64,000 nt of DNA from Bacteroidales bacterium. Its GTDB lineage: Bacteria; Bacteroidota; Bacteroidia; Bacteroidales; UBA932. The position numbers and the translations under genes are program-made. Below are positions 55,875-63,204 of this stretch, one piece after another (the stretch's first letter is position 1; the number at the start of each line of letters is the position of its first letter). The notes beneath the pieces are model-generated. The model was not told where the DNA came from and ran no database searches. It saw only the letters and a program-made list of their open reading frames with translations. Location: assembly GCA_021371955.1 (NCBI GenBank), contig JAJFVD010000013.1, forward strand, positions 1 to 64,000, written 5' to 3'.

Positions 55875-56843
55875 TTATTTGTTGTCATATACAGGAGCCT
55901 GTCCCATCTCTGCGAGTATCTTCCTGCCACCGTCTTCCGACAAAAGAAATTCCACAAAAGCTTCGGCGGCTTTCCTGTTTGGTGAGTTCCTGAGAATGGT
56001 GAGCCCGTAAACCATTGCCTGCCCCTTCATTATCATTGTTTCTCCCGGTTTTGAGCCCCTTACGGTTGTCTCAACCATGCTATAATGGTCATTGAGCAAT
56101 GGATCCGAAAGGTTTATTTTTGCCGGCAGTTCAAGATATTTTAGTTTGTGCTGGACAGCAACCGATTTGTACAGGAATATATAATCCACCGTTTTTGTAT
56201 CGAGAAGAGCCAGAAGGTCCACCTCTTTTGGCCGAATGAATCTATCGTCTTTTTTAAGCAGATTTTCAGGAAATTGATTGATTGCCAGTTTGCTGTTTTC
56301 TGTTAGTGTTCCCGCTTTTATTTCTTCTTCAAATTCTTTTTTTGCGAGATTAAGTGATAATAATGTTCTGTATCCGCAGGGGTCCGAATTTGGATCGGCC
56401 CTGCCCACTATTACATCTTTACGGAGAAGAACCGCTGCCCAGTTTGAAGTATCAATTTCTGATGCATACTTTGAGCTTTCTGTGTACACAATTGCCATTT
56501 CATTTGAGGCAAATTTTATGTTTTTATCGGCATATTCCGGAACAAGCAGATTGTCTATTACAGAATAATCTGCAGAGGCCATTATATCGCAGTCCCTGCC
56601 GAGTTCGGTAATTTTTCTTGCTGCGTCAATGCTCCCGGAAGCTTCCGCAAGTACTTTTACATCCGGGTGAATGCGCATAAATGTGTCGGCAATTGCCTTA
56701 AATGGCATTGAGAGAGAACCTGCGTGAAAGATTATGAGGTCCCCGGACAATCCGGCATCGGTCTTCTTTTTGTTTCCAACCCGGCACGACACGGCGAGTA
56801 ATGAAACCGTTAACACCAATATTAAGATTATAAAATTTTTCAT
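55875..56843 (-). CDS. wtpA: Tungstate/molybdate-binding lipoprotein (WtpA-like)
   Basis: 322 aa. Lipoprotein signal (lipobox AVSC, Cys about 20). Mature part has the WtpA hallmark: LIIFHAGSLSMPFKAIADTF, EASGSIDAARKITEL, DIMASADYSVI, and GRADPNSDPCGYRT. WtpA binds tungstate and molybdate with very high affinity and hands it to an ABC importer. The permease and ATPase (wtpB/wtpC) are not next to it in this window. Starts 4 nt inside the modE-like gene (overlap), so it is translationally coupled. Confidence 0.9.
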   Translation of the reverse strand: MKNFIILILVLTVSLLAVSCRVGNKKKTDAGLSGDLIIFHAGSLSMPFKAIADTFMRIHPDVKVLAEASGSIDAARKITELGRDCDIMASADYSVIDNLLVPEYADKNIKFASNEMAIVYTESSKYASEIDTSNWAAVLLRKDVIVGRADPNSDPCGYRTLLSLNLAKKEFEEEIKAGTLTENSKLAINQFPENLLKKDDRFIRPKEVDLLALLDTKTVDYIFLYKSVAVQHKLKYLELPAKINLSDPLLNDHYSMVETTVRGSKPGETMIMKGQAMVYGLTILRNSPNRKAAEAFVEFLLSEDGGRKILAEMGQAPVYDNK

Positions 56844-57223
56844 TGCTCATCGTTTAATTTGTGGAAGAATTTCTTAACATTCTCTTTAATGAGAGAGTCC
56901 ATCTCTGCGCGAAGGCTCATATATGCATCCAGCAGCCTCCGGCCATCGGGAGAGAGCGTTGTGTTTCCGCCGTCCTTGCCTCCTCTTCTGGTTTCGACAA
57001 GTGAAAAACCGAGTTCCTTTTCGCAATTCCGGATTCTGTCCCACGCCTTTCTGTAGCTCATTCCAAGTGACTCAGATGCGTAATTGAAGGATTCTCCCTC
57101 GTCAATTTTCTTTAGCAGCATGAAATGTTCATGTCCCAGAATTTCTCCGTCACCTCTTTTTGTGAGCCAGAGGCGATAGTCAAGAAATATGTCGTAATAT
57201 TTCGATCCCTTGTTTCCAGCCAT
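56840..57223 (-). CDS. ModE-like molybdate/tungstate-responsive regulator (HTH only)
   Basis: 127 aa. Only the N-terminal LysR-like winged helix of ModE: EGESFNYASESLGMSYRKAWDRI (helix-turn-helix), ETRRGGKDGGNTTLSPDGRRLL (wing). There is no Mop/TOBE metal-binding domain, so the metal is not sensed by this protein itself, or sensing is by another route. Encoded just upstream of wtpA with a 4-nt overlap, so it probably controls the uptake operon. Confidence 0.88.
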   Translation of the reverse strand: MAGNKGSKYYDIFLDYRLWLTKRGDGEILGHEHFMLLKKIDEGESFNYASESLGMSYRKAWDRIRNCEKELGFSLVETRRGGKDGGNTTLSPDGRRLLDAYMSLRAEMDSLIKENVKKFFHKLNDEQ

Positions 57224-57232
57224 ATCTTTATC

Positions 57233-58288
57233 TTAATAAAGTGTTATTTTGCTCACTCCCTTAATTGCCCTGTCGGCAAACATGTCACATCCGGCAAAAA
57301 GGGAGAAACTCTCCCTGCCTTTTTCCTTACCGCTGCCGTACATAAGAAGCGGTTCTCTGTAGTCGTTTCTGTTGATTAATTCCGAAAGCGAGAAAGATGC
57401 CCTGTATCCGTCCACTGCCTCAATGCAAACAAGACCCTCTCTGAGAGATTTTTCATCTGAAGGATAAAATTTCGAAAGTATGCCGTTTATGGCTACACCG
57501 GAAAACTCCTTTTCTCCTCTGTATCCCATTCCGTGACCATAGAAAATGGTCTTCTGAGTTACAACAGGCAATTCTGCGGGAAGAGTTTCAAGTTGCCCGG
57601 GTATGCTGTCACCTTTGGCAATAAGAAGATTATCGGCATAAAATTTTGCAGGGTCCCTGTTCACTTTAAAATTTCCGCTTAACGATTTTATTACGATTTT
57701 TGTGGGATTAAGGATATTTCTCACGGTGAGCCTGTCCGACCCGGCAACCAGGCGAGATTCCTTTCCCACACTCCAGAGTTCGCCCGTCTTTCCGGGAATT
57801 ACCCTTGTTACGGTTTTTGCTATGATTATATTATATACATCTGCAGAATAGAAAAGCTCACCCCAGCTGAATGTCGCGTACTCCCCTTTTTCGTTCCACA
57901 CTTCAACGTATAAGTCAACCGGAGGATAGAAGTCCTCCTTGCTCTTCTTGTTGATTTTTACAGAGCTTAATATATCACACAATGCATATCCGTCATAGCG
58001 GAAAGCACCCTCAAACCGGACGGTGTCGCCGCTCATAACTGCATCGCGGGACGTAACAGAATGCCACGGAAGATTTTTTAGAGAAACAACCTGCTCCCCG
58101 TCTACTTCTCCTGTGATTAATATTTTATCAGGAGCGTTCAGCGTGGTTGCTGCTTCCTGATTGAAAAAGTTATTAGCTCCCGATTCCCAGACAATTGTTG
58201 AACCACTGAACCCGTCTATATGCAAATATTTGCAACTCGTGAGGGTAAAAAAAAGTGCGAAAAGCACTAAAACCGATTTGTTTCTCAT
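57233..58288 (-). CDS. Lipoprotein with two molybdopterin-domain-like repeats
   Basis: 351 aa. Lipoprotein signal (lipobox TSC, Cys about 19). Two related segments, about 65-165 (FRYDGYALCDIL ... YVEVWNEKGEYATFSWGELF) and 250-330 (EFSGVAINGIL ... IEAVDGYRASFSLSELI), each with the GxxLxxIL and GxYxxFSLxEL pattern of sulfite-oxidase-type molybdopterin-binding domains. The key pterin-binding Cys is not evident, so this may be a binding or carrier version rather than an enzyme. First gene of the operon with modE-like, wtpA and the TonB receptor (10-nt gap). Domain identity is inferred from sequence style. Confidence 0.6.
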   Translation of the reverse strand: MRNKSVLVLFALFFTLTSCKYLHIDGFSGSTIVWESGANNFFNQEAATTLNAPDKILITGEVDGEQVVSLKNLPWHSVTSRDAVMSGDTVRFEGAFRYDGYALCDILSSVKINKKSKEDFYPPVDLYVEVWNEKGEYATFSWGELFYSADVYNIIIAKTVTRVIPGKTGELWSVGKESRLVAGSDRLTVRNILNPTKIVIKSLSGNFKVNRDPAKFYADNLLIAKGDSIPGQLETLPAELPVVTQKTIFYGHGMGYRGEKEFSGVAINGILSKFYPSDEKSLREGLVCIEAVDGYRASFSLSELINRNDYREPLLMYGSGKEKGRESFSLFAGCDMFADRAIKGVSKITLY

Positions 58289-58296
58289 AAATTAAG

Positions 58297-58330
58297 TTTG
58301 AACAAAGATATTAAAAAACTGCTATCTTTC
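58297..58330. promoter_or_regulatory. Divergent promoters: oxyanion operon (-) and DAHP synthase gene (+)
   Basis: Minus-strand TATCTTTG (complement of 58303-58310) sits 15 nt before the lipoprotein ATG. Plus strand has TTTG (58297-58300), 22 nt, TATCTTTC (58323-58330). The two overlap, so a ModE-type repressor here could affect both. Confidence 0.5.
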
Positions 58331-58359
58331 GGAAAATTTAGGCACACTTTATTAAATAA

Positions 58360-59442
58360 ATGGACATAGTACCACTTTACATAGAAGGGATTAACTCAAA
58401 AAGACCACTGGTATTTGCAGGCCCGTGCAGTGCAGAGAACGAGGAGCAGGTCCTGTCTACTGCCCGCAGGCTGGCCGCAATTGGGATACAGGTTTATCGT
58501 GCAGGTGTATGGAAACCACGAACAAAACCCGGAGGATTTGAGGGAATGGGCATTGAGGGGCTACGGTGGCTCAAGATGGTTAAAGAGGAGACCGGAATGC
58601 TCACTGCAACCGAGGTTGCGAATGCAAGACATACAGAGGAAGCCTTAAAATGGGGCGTTGATATTTTATGGCTCGGTGCAAGAACAACTGCCAATCCTTT
58701 TGCAGTGCAAGAGATTGCAGAGAGTCTTGCCGGAGTGGACATACCTGTTCTTGTCAAGAACCCAGTTAATCCGGACCTGGATTTGTGGATAGGATCAATG
58801 GAGAGACTCGTCTCATGCGGAATAACCAGAATAGCTGCTGTTCACAGAGGATTCAGCTCATACGAAAAAGGGCTGTTCCGCAATCAGCCGCAATGGCATA
58901 TTCCTATTGAGCTCAAACGCAGGATGCCGGAACTGACCATACTTTGCGACCCGAGCCACATTGGCGGAAGGCCGGAATTAATTTATCCGCTTTCCCAACA
59001 GGCAATGGATCTTGGCTTCGACGGACTGATGGTGGAATCTCACAGTAATCCCTCAGAGGCACTTAGCGACAAAGAGCAGCAGATTACACCGGAAACCCTT
59101 GGAAGAATACTCTCTCTGCTCGTTATCAGGAGCACTCCGGACACATCGGAATTTTTAGCCGAGATGCGCAGGGAGATTGATGAAATTGACGACAGGATTC
59201 TGAACCTTCTTTCAAAAAGGATGAGTGTTGCAAGAGAGATTGGGAAGTACAAAATGGCAAACAACATTCCTGTTTTGCAGCCTGTCCGCTACGACAGAAT
59301 GGTAACAAACAGGCTGGCTCAGGCTTTAGGCCTGGAACTGGACGGAGAATTCATTAAACTAATGCTGGAGGCAATTCACGAAGAGTCTGTGAAACAGCAG
59401 TTTGAAATATTCAATAAAGGAGAGAAAGGAGAGCACTCCTAA
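58360..59442 (+). CDS. DAHP synthase fused to chorismate mutase
   Basis: 360 aa. N-terminal (about 1-260) DAHP synthase of the KDO8P-synthase-like type: VFAGPCSAENEEQ, YRAGVWKPRTKPGGFEGMG, DPSHIGGRPELI (metal and substrate residues). C-terminal (about 265-350) AroQ-type chorismate mutase (EIDEIDDRILNLLSKRMSVAREIGKYK). The fusion carries out the first step of aromatic synthesis and the branch to Phe/Tyr, and the mutase may give feedback control. Ends in a 4-nt overlap with the convergent ThiS/MoaD-like gene. Confidence 0.95.
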   Translation: MDIVPLYIEGINSKRPLVFAGPCSAENEEQVLSTARRLAAIGIQVYRAGVWKPRTKPGGFEGMGIEGLRWLKMVKEETGMLTATEVANARHTEEALKWGVDILWLGARTTANPFAVQEIAESLAGVDIPVLVKNPVNPDLDLWIGSMERLVSCGITRIAAVHRGFSSYEKGLFRNQPQWHIPIELKRRMPELTILCDPSHIGGRPELIYPLSQQAMDLGFDGLMVESHSNPSEALSDKEQQITPETLGRILSLLVIRSTPDTSEFLAEMRREIDEIDDRILNLLSKRMSVAREIGKYKMANNIPVLQPVRYDRMVTNRLAQALGLELDGEFIKLMLEAIHEESVKQQFEIFNKGEKGEHS

Positions 59443-59642
59443 CCTCCGCTCACCAGATGAATTATCTTTAAGTCGTCGCCATCTTTTACAAGCGTGGTTT
59501 CGTACTCCTCTTTTTTTATCAGGCGGTCGTTCAAACGAACTACCAGCATACGGAATTTGAATGATTTTATGGCCATAATCTGAGAGACGGAAAAAACATC
59601 TCCCTCAATTGTTTCGGCTCTGTTGTTCAACATTATCTTCAT
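59439..59642 (-). CDS. ThiS/MoaD-like sulfur-carrier protein
   Basis: 67 aa, beta-grasp ubiquitin-like protein ending in the essential Gly-Gly (HLVSGG). It would be activated at that C-terminus by the E1-like protein encoded upstream. ThiS supplies thiazole sulfur and MoaD supplies the dithiolene sulfurs of molybdopterin; no other thi or moa genes are nearby, and the neighbour is a tungstoenzyme-type AOR, so a MoaD-like role is plausible. Too short to decide from sequence. Confidence 0.82.
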   Translation of the reverse strand: MKIMLNNRAETIEGDVFSVSQIMAIKSFKFRMLVVRLNDRLIKKEEYETTLVKDGDDLKIIHLVSGG

Positions 59643-59643
59643 A

Positions 59644-60234
59644 TCAGAATCTGTCTTTTAATAAAATCTCAAGCACTTTATCTGCCTGAAGGTTTGACAC
59701 TATGTTCACTCTTGGGGCAAGCGGCGGATCTGTTTCTCCGGCCTCCCTCTCGCCATCCCCGCACACATACAGGTTTCCCGACTGAATAATCCTGAGAGAC
59801 TCCGCACTTCCCCAGCCTGCGAGCCCGGATGCCGCTACAAGAGGTTTTTCGGGATAATTGGTTAAAATGTAATTTATGAGCATCTCTTTTTCTGATGCGG
59901 CATCAAATGCCTCCACTATAACGTCACAGGTTGAGAAGAGAAAATCTATATTGTCCGGGGCAACCTTTACCGCATGCATCTGCAATGAGGCAAACGGGTT
60001 AATTCTTAACAGATTATCTCTGAGCGCATTTACTTTTATCTCTCCTATCTGATCGTGAAAGTAAAACTGGCGGTTTAGATTTGCATCGGAAACTGTATCA
60101 AAATCGGCTATTATCAGTTTTCCTACACCGCTCCTAAGGAGAGATGCCGCACAATTGGAACCGAGCCCGCCCGCTCCGGCAATCCCTATTGTTTTTTGTG
60201 ATAAAATAGCCCTGATTTGGTTGAAATTTGGCAT
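59644..60234 (-). CDS. ThiF/MoeB-like E1-type activating enzyme
   Basis: 196 aa. Rossmann core: IAGAGGLGSNCAASLLRSGVGKLIIADFDTVSDANLNRQF (P-loop-like GAGGLG and the DxxxxxNxxRQ motif). Shorter than MoeB (about 250) and without the C-terminal CxxC zinc pairs, so it is the compact ThiF-like form. It lies 1 nt before the ThiS/MoaD-like gene on the same strand and would adenylate its C-terminal Gly. Divergent from AOR with 69 nt between. Confidence 0.87.
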   Translation of the reverse strand: MPNFNQIRAILSQKTIGIAGAGGLGSNCAASLLRSGVGKLIIADFDTVSDANLNRQFYFHDQIGEIKVNALRDNLLRINPFASLQMHAVKVAPDNIDFLFSTCDVIVEAFDAASEKEMLINYILTNYPEKPLVAASGLAGWGSAESLRIIQSGNLYVCGDGEREAGETDPPLAPRVNIVSNLQADKVLEILLKDRF

Positions 60235-60241
60235 AAAACGG

Positions 60242-60272
60242 GTTGTCTGGATTACATTTTTTCGTAAATTTA
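60242..60272 (+). promoter_or_regulatory. AOR promoter candidate
   Basis: GTTG (60242-60245), 19 nt, TAAATTTA (60265-60272), one mismatch in each box to TTTG/TAnnTTTG. It is 31 nt before the AOR ATG. Confidence 0.4.
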
Positions 60273-60303
60273 CAAATTATTTAACAACCTAAAAAACTAT
60301 CGA

Positions 60304-62460
60304 ATGAACTATCAGGAGATAAAAGAAAAAAGAGCAATTCTGGCCTCTTTTCCCTACCAGTGGAAGGCAATGGACAAGGGATACAGCGACCAGAGCCTCT
60401 ATGTAAATGTTGAATCAAACAAAGTAGAGGTAAGAGGTATTGCCCCCGAAACAAAAGAGAAGTTTATCGGAGGAAAAGGCTATGGTCTCAGGATGCTCTG
60501 GGATGCGGTTAAACCTACGACTAAATGGCAGGATTCCGAAAATGAAATAGTGATTTCCGGTGGCCCGTGCTGCGGGGTAACACAATATTCCGGTTCCGGA
60601 AAATCGATAGTGGTTGCCATATCTCCTCAAACCGAAAGAATCATTGACAGCAATGTAGGAGGTCACTTTGGGCCCCACCTGAAAATTGCCGGGTTTGATG
60701 CACTTGAAATTCAGGGAAATTCAAAAAAGGATGTAATCATTTTTATAAACGGAGTGGACCACGTTGTGGAAATTTTCGAAACTCCGCGCGAACTCAGCTA
60801 TGACTCTCACCTGCTTGGCGAAGAGCTTCTGGACATGTTTGCGGAAAATGAAAAAGATAAAATAAATGTTTCTGTTGTCTCTTCGGGCAAGGCTGCGGAG
60901 CACTCTCTCATTGGTATGCTCAATTTTACCTTCTGGGACGTTAAGAGAGGCAAAGTCCGCCTGAAACAGGCCGGCCGCGGCGGTCTTGGAACCCTTATGA
61001 GGCACAAGAACGTGAGAGCTGTTGTTGCAAGAATCCCTAAGGTTTCAGGGAATATCAACAATGTCGTTGACCTTCCTGCAATAGCCGAAAGAGGAAAAAG
61101 ATTCAACAAGGAGATGCGCGACCTTGACGATATTCAGTGCCAGATGCGCAAAGTAGGAACCGCCCACCTTATGGGAGTTCTTGAAAAATACGACATCCTT
61201 CCCGTAATGAATTATAAATTCGGCGACCATAAGGATTGTCCAAAGATTGACCTTGAAGTGTGGAAGACTTTCTTTACTCAGGGTGTTCCGGACGGCTGCT
61301 GGATAGGATGCAACATGGCCTGCGCAAAAGGGGTTGATGATTTTGAACTTCGCACGGGACCATACAAAGGTTCAAAGGTGATTGTAGACGGACCTGAATA
61401 CGAGAATGCAGTTGCACTGGGTTCAAATATTGCCGTATTCGATCCGAGAGATATAATTGAACAAAACTTCTATTGCGACACATACGGAGTTTGCACCATT
61501 ACCTGGGGAAATACCGTTGGATTCCTCATGGAGTGCTGGGAAAACGGAATTCTCAATGCAGAACGGACAGGCGGCGTGGACCTCAGCTGGGGCAATGCCG
61601 ATGCTTCTCTAGAACTGCTGCATCAGATGGCACGCGGAGAAGGCTTTGGGGTTACTGCAGGACTTGGCGTAAAGAGGCTGAAGGATATGTTTATTGAAAA
61701 AGGATGGGGAGACAAAGGATTCCTCACCGATATTGCAATGGAAAACAAGAGTCTTGAATACTCAATGTATCTTTCAAAAGAATCTCTTGCACAACAGGGC
61801 GGCTATGCAATGACAAACAAAGGGCCTCAGCACGACGAAGCATGGCTCATCTTTATGGATATGGTAAATAATATGATTCCGACCTTTGAAAACAAGGCGG
61901 AGGCACTTCATTATTTCCCTTATTTCCGCACATGGTTCGGCCTTGCGGGATTCTGCAAACTATGCTGGAACGACGTTGAACCGGCAAACAATGCCGAACA
62001 GCCAGAACCTAACAAAGTTCCCGAACATGTGGACAACTATGTTGCAATATTCAAGGCAGTTACAGGTCGTGAGTTTGACAAGGAGGAGATGATAAAAATG
62101 TCCGAGAGGGTGTACAATTTCCAGAAGGTATTTAACATCCGGCTGGGATACGGCACACGCGAACATGACCGTCAACCGTACCGCGCAGCCGGCCCCGTTA
62201 CAAAAGAGGAATACCTCAGCCGCCAGGAGAGATACGACAAGCAACTTGTTGAAAAAATGGGGATGGACCCGCAGAAAATGACCCTCGAAGAAAAAATGGC
62301 CAAACAAAGAGCATATCGGGAAGATCAGTATGAAAAGCTCCTTGATGCCGTTTATTTCCGCAGAGGCTGGAACAAAAACGGAATCCCTACAATTGAGCAC
62401 CTGAAAAAGATTGGAATGGACCTGCCAGAACTCATTGAAGTTGTTAAACCCCTACAATAA
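60304..62460 (+). CDS. Aldehyde:ferredoxin oxidoreductase family tungstoenzyme
   Basis: 718 aa. Oxidises aldehydes to acids with ferredoxin, using a W (or Mo)-bis-pterin cofactor and one 4Fe-4S cluster. N-terminal domain with GGKGYGLRML (pterin contact, about 57-66) and GGHFGPHLKIAGFDAL (about 119-134). Cluster Cys are C332, C336 and C340 in GCWIGCNMACAKG (C-x3-C-x3-C, not the canonical C-x2-C-x3-C) and a fourth at C551 or C554 (FCKLCW). C-terminal RRGWNKNGIPT is the family's end motif. Adjacent divergent genes encode a ThiS/MoaD-like and an E1-like protein. No ferredoxin is next door. Substrate unknown; in amino-acid fermenters such enzymes use aldehydes from 2-oxoacids. Confidence 0.93.
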   Translation: MNYQEIKEKRAILASFPYQWKAMDKGYSDQSLYVNVESNKVEVRGIAPETKEKFIGGKGYGLRMLWDAVKPTTKWQDSENEIVISGGPCCGVTQYSGSGKSIVVAISPQTERIIDSNVGGHFGPHLKIAGFDALEIQGNSKKDVIIFINGVDHVVEIFETPRELSYDSHLLGEELLDMFAENEKDKINVSVVSSGKAAEHSLIGMLNFTFWDVKRGKVRLKQAGRGGLGTLMRHKNVRAVVARIPKVSGNINNVVDLPAIAERGKRFNKEMRDLDDIQCQMRKVGTAHLMGVLEKYDILPVMNYKFGDHKDCPKIDLEVWKTFFTQGVPDGCWIGCNMACAKGVDDFELRTGPYKGSKVIVDGPEYENAVALGSNIAVFDPRDIIEQNFYCDTYGVCTITWGNTVGFLMECWENGILNAERTGGVDLSWGNADASLELLHQMARGEGFGVTAGLGVKRLKDMFIEKGWGDKGFLTDIAMENKSLEYSMYLSKESLAQQGGYAMTNKGPQHDEAWLIFMDMVNNMIPTFENKAEALHYFPYFRTWFGLAGFCKLCWNDVEPANNAEQPEPNKVPEHVDNYVAIFKAVTGREFDKEEMIKMSERVYNFQKVFNIRLGYGTREHDRQPYRAAGPVTKEEYLSRQERYDKQLVEKMGMDPQKMTLEEKMAKQRAYREDQYEKLLDAVYFRRGWNKNGIPTIEHLKKIGMDLPELIEVVKPLQ

Positions 62461-62469
62461 ATTAAAAAA

Positions 62470-63204
62470 ATGGAATCATCACTTTCTAAGTTACAAGTGA
62501 AGTTATCCGGGCTCATCCTCCTTATGGTGGTGAGCCTTTTTTTCACCGGTTGCGGTTCAAATGCCGACAAAGAAAAAAACCCTTACGGGCTGGATATCAT
62601 TAACACAACCGAAGCCTATCTGGGCAGTGTTGCCGAGGACAGCAGCAATCTTATGGTGGACCTTGAAAAACTGATACCGGGAATAAAACTGGATATCCGT
62701 TATGCAGACACTAACAATTTTACTCATACAAAAATTTACACCAGCCCGCGTGCATTTCTCAGAAAAGCAGCAGCCGATTCTCTTCTTAAAATTCAGCAAA
62801 TACTGGCAAAGGAAGGGATTGGAGTTAAAATTTATGATGCATACAGGCCTTACTCGGCTACATTGTATTTTTATGAAGTATACCACGACACAACATTTGT
62901 TGCTGCCCCATGGAAAGGCTCTATACACAACAGGGGCTGTGCTGTTGACCTCGCACTTATAAATCTTGCAACCGGAGAAGATCTGGCAATGCCTACTCCA
63001 TTCGACGATTTCACCGAAAAGGCCTCATTAAAATACAATGACCTTGATTCTGCCGTCCTGGCAAACCGCAGCAAACTTGTAGATATTATGACCGCACACG
63101 GGTTTACAAGCTACGAATTTGAATGGTGGCACTTCAACCTTAAAGGACGAGACAAATACAAATTACTTGATATACCTTTTGAACAACTGGAGGAATTAAA
63201 ATGA
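62470..63204 (+). CDS. D-Ala-D-Ala dipeptidase, VanX/DdpX-like (M15) lipoprotein
   Basis: 244 aa. A lipobox-like FFTGC at about 23-27 suggests a lipoprotein. The M15D motifs are present: YDAYRPYSA (about 119-127), SIHNRGCAVDLAL (zinc His and Asp, SxHxxGxAxD) and the catalytic FEWWHF near the end. Hydrolyses D-alanyl-D-alanine from peptidoglycan turnover; need not mean vancomycin resistance because vanH/vanA are absent. It follows AOR by 9 nt and overlaps the next ATG (ATGA). Confidence 0.9.
   Translation: MESSLSKLQVKLSGLILLMVVSLFFTGCGSNADKEKNPYGLDIINTTEAYLGSVAEDSSNLMVDLEKLIPGIKLDIRYADTNNFTHTKIYTSPRAFLRKAAADSLLKIQQILAKEGIGVKIYDAYRPYSATLYFYEVYHDTTFVAAPWKGSIHNRGCAVDLALINLATGEDLAMPTPFDDFTEKASLKYNDLDSAVLANRSKLVDIMTAHGFTSYEFEWWHFNLKGRDKYKLLDIPFEQLEELK

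Noticed and set aside
62470..63204. Vancomycin-resistance cluster
   Set aside because: Only a VanX-like dipeptidase is present; no vanH, vanA or vanRS, so a housekeeping peptidoglycan role is more likely.
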